A stretch of 64,000 bases of DNA from Betaproteobacteria bacterium (lineage in GTDB: Bacteria > Pseudomonadota > Gammaproteobacteria > Burkholderiales > Thiobacillaceae). The stretch spans positions 248,001-312,000 of the forward strand of contig JACRNB010000001.1 of assembly GCA_016219425.1 (NCBI GenBank), given 5' to 3'. A program made the position numbers and the translations under genes. Below, in pieces: positions 28,245 through 38,900 of the stretch. Position 1 is the stretch's first letter, and each line of letters begins with the position of its first letter. Below the pieces are notes generated by a model. That model searched no databases, had not been told where the DNA came from, and saw only the letters and a program-made list of their open reading frames with translations.

Positions 28245-28832
28245 TCAGCTATTCAGGTCCTGGGCCAGGGCCTGCCGGGTTTCCTGCGCCAGGGGCGTGC
28301 GCGCCCGATAGGCGGGGTGGTCGATGCACAGGCTGATGACACAGGCGTTGTCCTTGAAGGTGCGGCGGGCTTCTGCGGGCAGTTCGAAGCGCAGGAAATG
28401 CACCGCCGAGGTCTTCTCCTCGTTGGCGCGCGCCATGTCCTCGTCGGCGATGGCGGTGATGGGCGGGAACCCGGCCACTTCCAGCGTCACCTGATGTTCG
28501 ATGCCTCGCAACGCCCGCAGGCGTTCCGCGCGCAGGTTCGCGTCCGGGTACTCGATCATCATCGTCGCCTTGAGGTTGCCGCCGTCGGGGATCAGCGGGT
28601 TGTAGGCGTCCAGTTCGCCCTGAATGCCCGCCGGTTCAAAGGTGCGTTCGATGCGCAGCATCTCCTGCACCTGATAGCGGATGGTCTGCTCATCCTCGAA
28701 CTGGAGGGTGACGTGCTCCCCCACCGGCACATTGCGGCGCTGTTTATACGGGATGACCGCGGCGCGGAAGGCGGGCCGGCGGCGGGCGTATTCCTCCAGG
28801 CTCCAGAGGGTTTCGGGGGTGAGTTTGGTCAT
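28245..28832 (-). CDS. DUF3501 family protein
   Basis: A 195-residue cytoplasmic protein of a family without assigned function. The conserved start [20 protein letters not shown] leads to [28 protein letters not shown] and a C-terminal [10 protein letters not shown] segment. ATG 28832 is chosen because it begins two bases after the Fe-S oxidoreductase stop. The open frame upstream of it lies inside that gene and is a shadow. In many proteobacteria this gene follows a rubrerythrin and a heterodisulfide-reductase-like Fe-S protein, as here, so the three probably act together, likely in peroxide or redox stress. Confidence 0.88.
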   Translation of the reverse strand: MTKLTPETLWSLEEYARRRPAFRAAVIPYKQRRNVPVGEHVTLQFEDEQTIRYQVQEMLRIERTFEPAGIQGELDAYNPLIPDGGNLKATMMIEYPDANLRAERLRALRGIEHQVTLEVAGFPPITAIADEDMARANEEKTSAVHFLRFELPAEARRTFKDNACVISLCIDHPAYRARTPLAQETRQALAQDLNS

Positions 28833-28834
28833 GG

Positions 28835-30196
28835 TCAGATTCCGTACGCGCGGCGCAGCAGGGTGAGGGGATGGGCCAGTTCCGGGGCCGGCCCGCCCAG
28901 GTTGGCGATGCCCTGGGCGATGTGATGGCCGCCCAGGGGACAGTCGGACGAGATGAAGTCCGGCTGGATCTCGCTCATGCGCTTGAACACGGGCTTGCCG
29001 ATCTTCATGGCCATGGCGTGAAACGCCTTCTTCACGCCGAAGGTTCCGGCGTGGCCGGAGCAGCGTTCCGTGGTCTCCACCTTCGCGCCCGGCAGCAGCC
29101 TCAGCATCTCTTCGGTCTTGCGTCCGATGTTCTGCACCCGGCCATGGCAGGGAATGTGGTAGGCGATGGTCCCCAGAGCGTGTTTGAAGTCGGTCTTGAG
29201 CAGGCCGTCCCGGTGGCGCGCCACGAAATACTCGAAGGGATCCCACATGGCCGTCTGCACCGCCTTCACATCCTCATCGTCGGGGTACATCAGGGGCAGT
29301 TCCTGCTTGTACATGAGGGTGCAGGAGGGCGTCGGGGTCAAGATCGCATACCCCGAGCGCGCCAGGGCCGCGAGGCGGGGGATGTTGACCTCTTTCAACG
29401 CCGCGACGCCGTCCAGGTCGCCCTGTTCCAGCTTGGGCATGCCGCAGCACGCCTCTTTGTCCAGCAGTCGCCAGGGGATGCCGTTGTGTCCCAGCACCGC
29501 CGCCAGATCGAGGCCGATGCCCGGCTCGTTGTATTGGATGAAGCAGGTGGCGTAGAGCGCCACCTTGCCCGGCGTGCGCGCGCCGTCCACCACCGGCGCG
29601 CTATCGTCGTCGCGGTCGCCCCGCGCCTGCTGGCGGAAGGTGCGGGGGGCGAATTGCGGCAGCCACGCCTGCGCATCCACCCCCAGCGCCGCCTCCAGGG
29701 CGCGACGCATGGGCCTGGCGCGGTTCACCGCATTGATCGCCCGCGTCACTACCGGGATGCCGGCGAACAGCCCGGTCCTGTCGGTGGAAGAAAGAATGGC
29801 ATCGCGCAGCTTCCCCCCGCCCCGTTTGCGCCCCACCGCCTTGGCCCGCAGCATCAGGTGGGGAAAATCCAGGTTCCACTCGTGCGGCGGCACATAGGGG
29901 CACTTGGTCATGTAGCACAGGTCGCACAGGTAGCACTGCTCCACCACCTTGCTGAACTCCGCCTTGTCCACGCCATCCAGCTCCAGGGTCGGGCTGGCGT
30001 CCACCAGGTCGAACAGGGCGGGAAAGGCCCCGCACAGGCTCACGCAGCGGCGGCAGCCGTGGCAGATGTCGAACACCCGCGAAAGCTCCGCCTCCAGCGC
30101 CGCCTCGTCCCAGAAGGTCGGATGCTTCCAGTCCAGAGGGCGGCGGGCGGGCGCCTCCAGGCTGCCTTCACGGACATGGTTGGCGATGGAGCCCAT
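28835..30196 (-). CDS. Fe-S oxidoreductase, heterodisulfide reductase/GlpC-like
   Basis: A 453-residue protein with two N-terminal 4Fe-4S ferredoxin-type motifs, [11 protein letters not shown] (near residue 43) and [13 protein letters not shown] (near 89), then two CCG-type cysteine-rich domains ([11 protein letters not shown] and CSGHAGTFG with [12 protein letters not shown]). This is the architecture of GlpC and HdrD-like electron-transfer subunits. It begins 8 bases after the rubrerythrin stop and ends two bases before DUF3501. It may pass electrons to the rubrerythrin di-iron centre; that is inference from conserved neighbourhood. Confidence 0.92.
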   Translation of the reverse strand: MGSIANHVREGSLEAPARRPLDWKHPTFWDEAALEAELSRVFDICHGCRRCVSLCGAFPALFDLVDASPTLELDGVDKAEFSKVVEQCYLCDLCYMTKCPYVPPHEWNLDFPHLMLRAKAVGRKRGGGKLRDAILSSTDRTGLFAGIPVVTRAINAVNRARPMRRALEAALGVDAQAWLPQFAPRTFRQQARGDRDDDSAPVVDGARTPGKVALYATCFIQYNEPGIGLDLAAVLGHNGIPWRLLDKEACCGMPKLEQGDLDGVAALKEVNIPRLAALARSGYAILTPTPSCTLMYKQELPLMYPDDEDVKAVQTAMWDPFEYFVARHRDGLLKTDFKHALGTIAYHIPCHGRVQNIGRKTEEMLRLLPGAKVETTERCSGHAGTFGVKKAFHAMAMKIGKPVFKRMSEIQPDFISSDCPLGGHHIAQGIANLGGPAPELAHPLTLLRRAYGI

Positions 30197-30204
30197 GGCG
30201 ACCG

Positions 30205-30624
30205 TTACGAGCCAAGACTGTCCAGGGTCTTCTGGAACTTGTTGGCGTGGCTGCGCTCCGCCTTGGCCAGGGTCTCGAACCAGTCGGCCACCTCGTCGAA
30301 GCCCTCATCCCGTGCGGTCTTGGCCATGCCGGGGTACATGTCGGTGTATTCGTGGGTCTCACCGGCCACGGCGGCCCGGAGGTTGTCCGGCGTGGGGCCG
30401 ATGGGCAGTCCGGTGGCGGGGTCGCCGCACTGCTCCAGGTATTCCAGATGGCCGTGGGCGTGGCCCGTCTCGCCCTCGGCGGTGGAACGGAACACCACCG
30501 CCACATCGTTGTAGCCCTCGATGTCGGCCTTGGCGGCGAAGTAGAGATAACGCCGGTTGGCCTGCGATTCGCCGGCAAACGCGGCCTTGAGATTGCCTTC
30601 GGTCTGGCTGCCTTTCAGTTGCAT
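30205..30624 (-). CDS. Rubrerythrin-like di-iron protein without rubredoxin domain
   Basis: A 139-residue ferritin-like four-helix protein. Metal-ligand segments are [39 protein letters not shown] and [10 protein letters not shown]. The C-terminal rubredoxin domain of classical rubrerythrin is missing, as in many proteobacterial forms. It reduces peroxide using electrons from a partner, here probably the downstream Fe-S protein. ATG 30624 is chosen for the AGGAGG six bases upstream; the longer frame adds 35 residues without family resemblance. It is divergent from the TpsB gene. Confidence 0.92.
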   Translation of the reverse strand: MQLKGSQTEGNLKAAFAGESQANRRYLYFAAKADIEGYNDVAVVFRSTAEGETGHAHGHLEYLEQCGDPATGLPIGPTPDNLRAAVAGETHEYTDMYPGMAKTARDEGFDEVADWFETLAKAERSHANKFQKTLDSLGS

Positions 30625-30826
30625 AACGGCCTCCTGTGAGGTGAGTGAGGGGTGTCGCCCGAAAGATGGGACCGACAGGCTCAGCGTAGGAAGGCCTTCG
30701 AATGCTTTGAAGTTGGATGTTTCAATCACCGCGATAGCGGCGGGCTATCAGGGTTGGCGCACCCGGAAAGCCGCTAAACTCCGCGCGGCGTCGCAGCAGC
30801 GGCAAGGCAACGTGTCAGGAATTGGG

Positions 30827-32590
30827 GTGCGAACGAACTTCCAGGAAAACAGGCAGAGCAAGAGCAGGGTCTACGCCGTGCTGCGCCGGCTATTGCCCGG
30901 CCTGGGCCTGGCCTGGTGCGGCGTTTTTTCGTTCGCCCTGGCCCAGACCGCTCCGGACGCCGGGCGCTTGCAGCGTGAGCTGGAGGCCAGCCAGAGAGAG
31001 CCGGAACGGGTGAAGAAATCCCCCGCCCCCTTCACCCTTCCCCTGGATGCCAAGCCCCTGGCTGAGCAGGAAGACGCCCCTCGCATCCTGGTGAAAAGCT
31101 TTCGTGTGAGCGGCAATCTGGCCGTGCCCGCCGCCGACCTGGGCGAACGCCTGCGTCCCTGGGTTGGGCGGGAGTTGAGCATGGCCAACCTCATGCAGGC
31201 GGTCCAGGACGTCACCCAGATCTACCGTGATCGCGGCTACATCCTGGCGCGGGCCTACCTGCCCTCGCAGGAGGTGAACGACGGCGTGATCGAGATCGCC
31301 GTACTCGAAGGGCGTCTCGACCGTGTCGTGGTGCAGCCCCAGGACGAGGTGCGCATCCGCGATGACGTGCTGGTGGAGACCATTCGCAACGCCCTGCCCG
31401 AGCAAGGCCAGATCCGGGTGGACGACCTGGATCATGGCCTGCGCATCCTCAACGACCTGCCGGGGCTGGATGTGCGATCCCTGCTTGTGCCGGGCGAGGA
31501 CGTGGGCACCACCGCGATCCACCTGGAAGTGGAAGAGGGGCCGCTCATATCCGGCCTGGCCGGGGTGGACAATCAGGGCGGGCGCTACACGGGGTCGGCC
31601 ACCGGCTACGCCTCCTTCGATCTCAATGACCCCTCCGGACGGGGAGACCAGGGCTCCCTGCGTTTCGCCCAGTCTTCCGGGCTGCGTTACGCCCGCATCG
31701 GCTATCTGGTTCCTGTGGGGCGCTCCGGACTGAAACTGGGCCTGGCCCACGCGCACACCCGCTACCGCCTGTGCTGCGAGTTCCAGAGCCTGGACGCCAC
31801 CGGCAAGGCCGCCACCACCAGCGCCGGGCTGACGCTGGCCCTGCACCGCAGCCGTCCCGCCCACCTCAGCGCCAGCCTCAACCTGAATGCCAAGAAGTTC
31901 CTCAACCGCACGGGCGCCGGCGTCAGCAGCGACAAGACCCTGAACAGCCTGGATCTGGGCCTGGATGGCGCCTTGTTTCAAGGCGAACTGAGAAATACCC
32001 AGAGCCGATTCCGCGCCAGCGTCACCCTGGGTCGGGTCAATCTGGACGGCTGGCAGCCGGATCGGGATGCGGATCGGACCACGGCTCGTACCCACGGCGA
32101 TTTCGCCAAGGCGGACTGGCATCTGTCGCATCTGCGACCCTTGGGTGCGGTGGACCTGTTTGCCGCCTTCTCCGGCCAACTGGCGTCGAAAAACCTGGAC
32201 TCGGCGGAGAAGTTCTCACTCGGCGGCGCTCGCGGTGTGCGCGCCTACCCGCTGGGAGAGGCCACGGGGGACGAGGGTTGGCTGCTCAACCTGGAACTGC
32301 GCAAGCCGCTGGGGCCGGACTGGCAGGTCAGCACCTTCATCGACCATGGCCGCATCCGCCTGCACAAGGAGACCTGGCCGGGATGGCAGACCAGCTCGGA
32401 CACCCCGCCGCCCGGTTACGCCCTGTCCGGCTACGGCCTGGCCGTGGCGCGGCAGACCTCCGGCCTGCTGTTGCGGGGCTCCCTCGCCAACCGTATGGGG
32501 AGCAATCCGGGGCGTGACGCCAACGGCAAGGACTCCGACGGCACGGCGAAAAACCTGCGCCTTTGGATGGAACTCCAGGCCACTTTCTGA
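30827..32590 (+). CDS. Two-partner secretion outer-membrane pore (TpsB, ShlB/FhaC/HecB family)
   Basis: A protein of about 587 residues that secretes the neighbouring TpsA across the outer membrane. After a signal peptide (LLPGLGLAWCGVFSFALAQ) and a Gln/Arg/Glu-rich linker come POTRA domains (ILVKSFRVSGNLAVP, then YRDRGYILARAYLPSQEV). A FhaC-type beta-barrel follows. The conserved barrel motif is LGGARGVRAYPLGEA, matching the VRGY motif of the family. There is no in-frame ATG near the signal peptide. GTG 30827 is preceded by AGGA at six bases; GTG 30812 and GTG 30878 are alternatives. It is divergent from rubrerythrin and 365 bases upstream of tpsA. Confidence 0.92.
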   Translation: MRTNFQENRQSKSRVYAVLRRLLPGLGLAWCGVFSFALAQTAPDAGRLQRELEASQREPERVKKSPAPFTLPLDAKPLAEQEDAPRILVKSFRVSGNLAVPAADLGERLRPWVGRELSMANLMQAVQDVTQIYRDRGYILARAYLPSQEVNDGVIEIAVLEGRLDRVVVQPQDEVRIRDDVLVETIRNALPEQGQIRVDDLDHGLRILNDLPGLDVRSLLVPGEDVGTTAIHLEVEEGPLISGLAGVDNQGGRYTGSATGYASFDLNDPSGRGDQGSLRFAQSSGLRYARIGYLVPVGRSGLKLGLAHAHTRYRLCCEFQSLDATGKAATTSAGLTLALHRSRPAHLSASLNLNAKKFLNRTGAGVSSDKTLNSLDLGLDGALFQGELRNTQSRFRASVTLGRVNLDGWQPDRDADRTTARTHGDFAKADWHLSHLRPLGAVDLFAAFSGQLASKNLDSAEKFSLGGARGVRAYPLGEATGDEGWLLNLELRKPLGPDWQVSTFIDHGRIRLHKETWPGWQTSSDTPPPGYALSGYGLAVARQTSGLLLRGSLANRMGSNPGRDANGKDSDGTAKNLRLWMELQATF

Positions 32591-32955
32591 AGCGGAATTC
32601 CCGCTTTCGTTTCCCTTCGTGTTTCCCCTGCGTTCCCCTGAAAAAACATCTTGTTAGGTCATCCCCTACGGGTTTTTACGCGTTGAAAACCCATCATCGC
32701 CGGCGTCACGCCAACACCTCCCCCCGCTCGTTCTGACCCCGTTTCCACGCTTCTGCGCCGCTGTGATGCAGCTCCTTGAGTGCGCATGCGCCCCAGAGCA
32801 CAGTGAAACCGATAGAAACAGCACAAAAGTATCGTTTCTATCATTTTGTTTCATTTAAATTTGTTGTGGCCCGTGAATTGCAAAGTACCCCTATACCGGG
32901 TCGTGTCATGACCCGATCCCCGAATTGAGCGTTACCCCAAGGAGCAGGAACCCAG
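32591..32955. other. Intergenic region between tpsB and tpsA
   Basis: No gene is seen in these 365 bases. A weak hairpin (AAGCGG/CCGCTT) follows the tpsB stop. An AT-rich stretch with a 9-bp inverted repeat lies at 32811-32842. CGGGTC-N7-GACCCG forms another short inverted repeat near 32898. Two similar elements, CCCCTACGGG and CCCCTATACCGGG, lie near 32665 and 32888. Together they suggest separate, regulated transcription of tpsA. Confidence 0.5.
32811..32842. promoter_or_regulatory. Inverted repeat GATAGAAAC-N14-GTTTCTATC, operator candidate
   Basis: Perfect 9-bp arms at 32811-32819 and 32834-32842 sit at the edge of the only AT-rich segment upstream of tpsA. Arm starts are 23 bases apart, so the two arms would lie on nearly the same face of the helix. 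Confidence 0.4.
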
Positions 32956-35900
32956 ATGTCAGCAACCCGACCAGACCGGTGTGACGCAAGGGGCGCAAGC
33001 CCCGATGCCGCCGCCCTGTCCGGCCCCCTTCCGCGGATACCCCGTACCGGCCTGCGCGGGCTGGCGGAAGGATTGTTGCTGTCCGCTCTGTTCGTGTGCG
33101 CGCTATTCGCGTACGCGCCTGCGCGAGCGCTGGACCCCGCCGCCCTGCCCACCGGCGGCAGCGTCGCCGCCGGCAGCGCCGACCTGAGCCAGTCCGGCGC
33201 GCGGCTGGACGTGAACCAGTCCAGCGACCGCGCCGTGATCAACTGGTCCAGCTTCAACATCGGCTCCCAGGCCCAGGTCAACTTCCACCAGCCCTCCGCC
33301 GCCTCCGTCGCGCTGAACCGGGTGCAGGCGGGCGGCGGCGTCTCCAGCATCTACGGCAAGCTCACCGCCAACGGCCAGATCTTCCTCATCAACCCCAGCG
33401 GCGTGCTGTTCGCCCCCGGCGCCCAGGTGGACGTGGGCGGTCTGGTGGCCTCCAGCCTGGACCTCGGCGATGCCGACTTCATGGCGGGCCGTCACCACTT
33501 CTCGGGCTCCAGCCAGGCGGGCGCGGTGCGCAACCAGGGCAGCCTGATTGCCCGTCCCGGCGGCTATGTCGTGCTGACGGCGCCCCAGGTCATCAACGAC
33601 GGCGTGATCTCCGCCGAGGCCGGCATGGTCGCCCTGGCCGCCGGCGAACGGGTGCGGCTGGACATCTCCGGCGACAACCTCATCAACGTCTCCGTGGACA
33701 AGGCCGCGCTGCGCGCCCTGGCGGAGAACAACGGCCTGATCCGCGCCCACGGCGGCACGGCCCTCCTGACCGCCCGTTCCGCCGACGAACTGGTCGCCAC
33801 CGTGGTCAACAACACCGGCGTGGTCGAGGCCCGCTCCATCTCCAGCCGCAACGGCGTCATCCGCCTGGATGGCGGGGAGCAGGGCATCGTGCGCACCTCG
33901 GGTCGGCTCGATGTCTCCGGGCATGGCGCGGGTGAAACCGGCGGACGTATCGGCGTGTTCGGGCGCAAGGTCGGGGTCATGGCCCAGGCGCAACTGGACG
34001 CCTCGGGCGATGCCGGGGGCGGCGCCATCCTGGTGGGCGGCGCGTTCCAGGGCGGCGGCGTCGAGCCCGCGGCGGAAACGGCCTATGTGGACGCCCAGGC
34101 CAGCCTGAACGCGGACGCCATGCGCCAGGGCGACGGCGGCGAGGTGGTGGTGTGGGCCGACGGCCAGACCCGCTACTACGGCGCGATTTCCGCCCGCGGC
34201 GGCGCAGAAGGCGGCAACGGCGGCGCGGTCGAGGTCTCCGGCAAGCGCAACCTGGACTTCTCCGGTCGCATCGACGTCGGCGCGGAGCGGGGCGCGGGCG
34301 GCACGGTGCTGCTGGACCCGGAAAACATCACCCTCAACACCACGGTGCAGCCTTCGCCCGTCAACAACGCCAACGGCACGCCGGACATCGCCTTCGCCGA
34401 TGCCCCCGTGGGCGGCGACAGCGTGGTGCAGATCAGCGATGTCGTCGGCTATTCCGAGTTGTTCCTCCAGGCCAACAACAACCTCACCGTGGCCAACGTC
34501 GTCACCATGGGCGCGGGCAAAAGCGTCCGCCTGGAAGCGAAGAACGACCTCACGGTGAACACCGGGGCCGCCATCACCGTCAGCGGGGCCGGCAGCCTCA
34601 CCCTCAAGGCGGATGCAGACGTCAGCGGCGCGGGCAACCTCGCCCTGAATGCCGCCCTGGCCTCCCAGTCCGGCGGCATCACGCTCTCCGGCGCCAACAT
34701 CACCGGCGCCGCCGCCGCCACCCTCACCTCCACCGGCGCCGCCAACCAGGCGGGCGGCCACATCAACGTGAGCGCCAGCGGCAACCTCAGCCTGGCGGGC
34801 GCGATCGTGGCCAATGGCGGCACAGCCACTACCAACAACCACGGCCAATCCGGCGGCAACGTCAATCTCAGCGGTACAAGCATCACCACGGCGGCCATCA
34901 CCAGCACCGGCGGCTTCGGCAATGGCTCCGGCTTCAATGGCGGCAACGCCGGGGCCATCAACGTGACCGGCGCCGGGGCCGTATCCCTGGGCGCGCTCAC
35001 CGCCAACGGCGGCGCGGCGGGCACGGGCAATGCCGCCGGCGGCAGCAGCGGCGCCATCACCGTCACCACCAGCAGCGGCAACCTCAGCACCGGCGCGCTG
35101 ACCTCGCGCACCGGCAACGCCGCCGGCACGGGCGCCGCGGGGACGGCCAACCTCATCCAGATCAGCAACACCTCGGCGACGGGCAGCCTCAGCACGGGGG
35201 CCATCGACACCCGCGGCAACAACAAATCCCACGGCGGCGCGGTGAGCCTGAGCGGCAACGGCGCGGTGACGGTCACCGGCACGATCATGACCTCCGGCGG
35301 CGCAGCCCTGGGCACGATGGCCGGGACCAACGCTGGCAACCTCACCCTGAGCGGCCAGAACCGCACCATCACCGGCGCCGTCACCGCCGCCGGCGGCACG
35401 GCGCTGGGCACGAACCAGAATGCCGGTTCCGGCGGCGTCATCACCCTCAGCGGCGACGGCACCCTCACCACCTCCACCCTCTCCACCACGCGGGGGTCCG
35501 CCACCGGGACCGGCGCGGGCGGCGCGGCGGGGTCCATCAGCGCCACCGGCAGCGTGGTCACGCTGGGGGCCATCACCACCACGGGCGGTTACAACAGCGC
35601 GGGCAGCGCGGTCACCGCCACCGCCAGCGGCGGCCTGCTCACGGTGGGCGCCATCACCACCGGCGGCGGCGCGGGCAACAGCGGCGTAGCGGGCAGCGCC
35701 GCCGGCAACGTCACCCTGAACGGAGCAAGCATCAACGGCACGACGATCACCGCCAGCGGCGGCGCAGGCGCAGGCACGAACCAGAACGGCGGCGCAGCGG
35801 GCGCGGTGCAGGTCACCAGCGCCGGCACGATCACCCTCACCAACCTCACGGCCAGCACCGGCAACGCCACCGGCACGGGCGCAGGCGGCGCGGCAGGCAG

Positions 35901-38900
35901 CCTCACGGTCACCGGCAACATCGTCAACCTGGGCGCGCTCACCACCCAAGGCGGCTTCAACGGCGCGGGCGGCAACATCAGCGCCAGCGCCAGCGGCGGC
36001 CTGCTCACGGTGAGCACGATCAACAGCAGCGGCGGCAACGCCAACGCCAGCGCCAACGGCAGCAACGCCGGAAACATCACCCTCACCGGCATCGGCCTCA
36101 GCAAAGCCATCCCCACCGCAAGCATCACCGCCAACGGCAGCGCCGGCTCCACCAGCGGCACGAACACCTCGGGCGGCAACGGCGGCGCGATCAACATCAC
36201 CAGCACGGGCGCGATCAGCCTGGGCGACATCGCCGCCAGCGGCGGCGCAGCCGGCATCGGCAACGGCAACGGCGGCGCCAGCGGCGCCCTCACCGTCACC
36301 ACCAACAACGGCGACCTCACCCTGGGCGCACTCACGGCGCGAGCCGGAGCCGGCATCGGCACAGGCGCAGGCGGCACGGCCAACGCCATGCAAATCAGCA
36401 ACACCTCCGCGACAGGCAGCCTCAGCGTGGGCGCGCTCAACACCTCCGGCAACAACAAAGCGGACGGCGGCGCGATCACCCTCACGGGCAACGGAGCAGT
36501 CACGGCCAGCAGCACCATCACCACCAACGCCGGCGCAGCGCTGGGGACCATGGCCGGACGCAACGCCGGCAACCTCACCCTCAGCGGCCTCAACCGCACG
36601 ATCAGCGGCGCGATCACCGCCAGCGGCGGCGCAGGCGGCGGCACGAACCAAGCCGGCGGACGCGCGGGCGTAATCAGCCTCACCGGCGCAGGCACGCTCA
36701 CCACGGCAGGCATCACCGCCTCGGCGGGAGCCGCCACCGGCACGGGCGACGGCGGCGCAGCGGGCTCCATCACCGCGCGCGGCAGCGTGGTCACGCTGGG
36801 CGCACTCTCCAGCGCAGGCGGCAGCAACGCCCACGGCGGCGCCATCACCGCCACCGCCACGGACGGCCTGCTCACGCTGGGAACCCTCACCGCCAACGGC
36901 GGCGCGGGCCTCAGCGGCCACGCCGGCGGCCACGCCGGCCACATCACCCTGAACGGCGCAAACCTCAGCGGCACGACGATCACCGCCAGCGGCGGCGCAG
37001 GCCTGGGCACAGACCAGAACGGCGGCAACGCCGGCGTAGTGCAAGTCACCAGCGCCGGCACGATCACCCTCACCAACCTCACGGCCAGCACCGGCAACGC
37101 CACCGGCACGGGCGCAGGCGGCGCAGCGGGCAGCCTCACGGTCACCGGCAACATCGTCAACCTGGGCGCGCTCACCACCCAAGGCGGCCTCAACGGCGCG
37201 GGCGGCAACATCACCGCCACCGCCAGCGGCGGCCTGCTCACGGTCGGAGCCCTCACCACCGGCGGCGGCGCGGGCAACAGCGGCGTAGCCGGCAGCGCCG
37301 CCGGCAACGTCACCCTGAACGGAGCAAGCCTCAACGGCACGACGATCACCGCCAGCGGCGGCGCAGGCGCAGGCACGAACCAGAACGGCGGCGCAGCGGG
37401 CGCGGTGCAGGTCACCAGCGCCGGCACGATCACCCTGACCAACCTCACCGCCAGCACCGGCAACGCCACCGGCACGGGCGCGGGCGGCGCGGCGGGCAGC
37501 CTCACGGTCACCGGCAACATCGTCAACCTGGGCGCGCTCACCACCCAAGGCGGCTTCAACGGCGCGGGCGGCAACATCAGCGCCAGCGCCAGCGGCGGCC
37601 TGCTCACGGTGGGGGCCGTGTCCAGCGGCGGCGGTGCGGCCAACAGCGGCGCTTCCGGCAGTCATGCCGGGGGCATCACCTTGTCTGGCGCAGGCGTTAC
37701 CGCTACCGCACTGAGCGCCAGCGGCAGCGCCGGTAATGGTGCGAACACTTCGGGCGGAAATGGCGCGGCCATCGCGGTGAGCGGCGGCGGCAATCTTTCC
37801 GTGGCGGCGATCACCAGCGCGGGCGGCAATGCCGGGGCCACGGGTGACGGGAATGGCGGCAATGCCGGCGCGGTGACTCTGGATGCGGGCGGCGGCGCTC
37901 CCGTCATCACCCTGGCCGGCGGCATCAATGCCAGCGGCGGTGCGCGCACCGGGACGGGTACGGCGGGCAACGGCGCGAAGATCTGGCTGAAGGATGCGGT
38001 CACTCTCAGCGCCGCCGCTACCCTGTCTTCCAACGGCGGCGTCGGGGGCGGGGCCGGGGGCGACATCCAGTTGGACGGGACGCTGAATGACAACGCGGCG
38101 GGCGCCCACGCCTTTGTCGCCAATGCCGGCACGGGCTCGGTTGCGTTCAACGGCGCGGTGGGGAATGCGACGCGGCTGGCTTCCATGACCGCTACCGGTA
38201 ACGTGATCCGGGCGGGCAACATCTGGACTTCCGGGGCGCAGTCCTATACCGGTGCGTTGCAACTGGGCGGTTCGCTGGTGACGACCGGTACGGCGGGCAA
38301 TGACGCCATCTCCTTCGCCGGCGGCGATGTGACGCTGACCAGCAATTCTTCCCTGGTGACGGCGGGCGGGACGGGGGACAACCTGGCCATCAACCGGGCG
38401 ATTCTGGGGGGCGGGTACAACCTGCATCTGAACGCCGGGGCGTTGGGGAATATCACCCAGGCCGCTGCCATTACCGGGGTGAACGGGTTGAAGATCAGCG
38501 GCAGCGGCGCGGGTACGGTGATGCTGACCAACACGGGTAATGATGTCGCCACCCTGGCGGTGGCCCGCAACGGGGCGAGCGGAACCTTCTATTACACCGA
38601 TGGCAACGCCCTCAGCATTGGCGCGGTGGAGACGACCTACGGCGTGGACGCGGGTTCCGGCATGGTGGACATCCGCACCGTGAGCGGTGATCTGACCCTG
38701 GCAGCTGCGCCGGGCGGGGCGGTCAATGCGGTGAAGACCTCCAACACCGGCGGCAGCGCGATCACCCTGGCGGCGGCCACTGCCAATGGGGCTTGCGCGC
38801 CGGGCGCTTGCGCGACGGGGAATTTCATCAACAACAGCGGCCTGGGTGCGGCCAGCCTGTCCAGCGGGGGCGGCTGGCGGGTGTATTCGACGACGGTGGC

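Noticed and set aside
30557-30826. Upstream extension of the TpsB gene to 30557
   Set aside because: It would run through the rubrerythrin start on the other strand and lacks any ribosome site; a GTG near the signal peptide is more likely.
35636-37611. Regular repeats resembling an array
   Set aside because: Units are in frame, about 366 bases, coding and without unique spacers; this is protein repeat expansion, not CRISPR.
34152-37736. A 1194-codon alternative frame within tpsA
   Set aside because: The product is almost only Arg, His, Gln and Gly, as expected from reading GGC/AAC-rich repeats out of frame.
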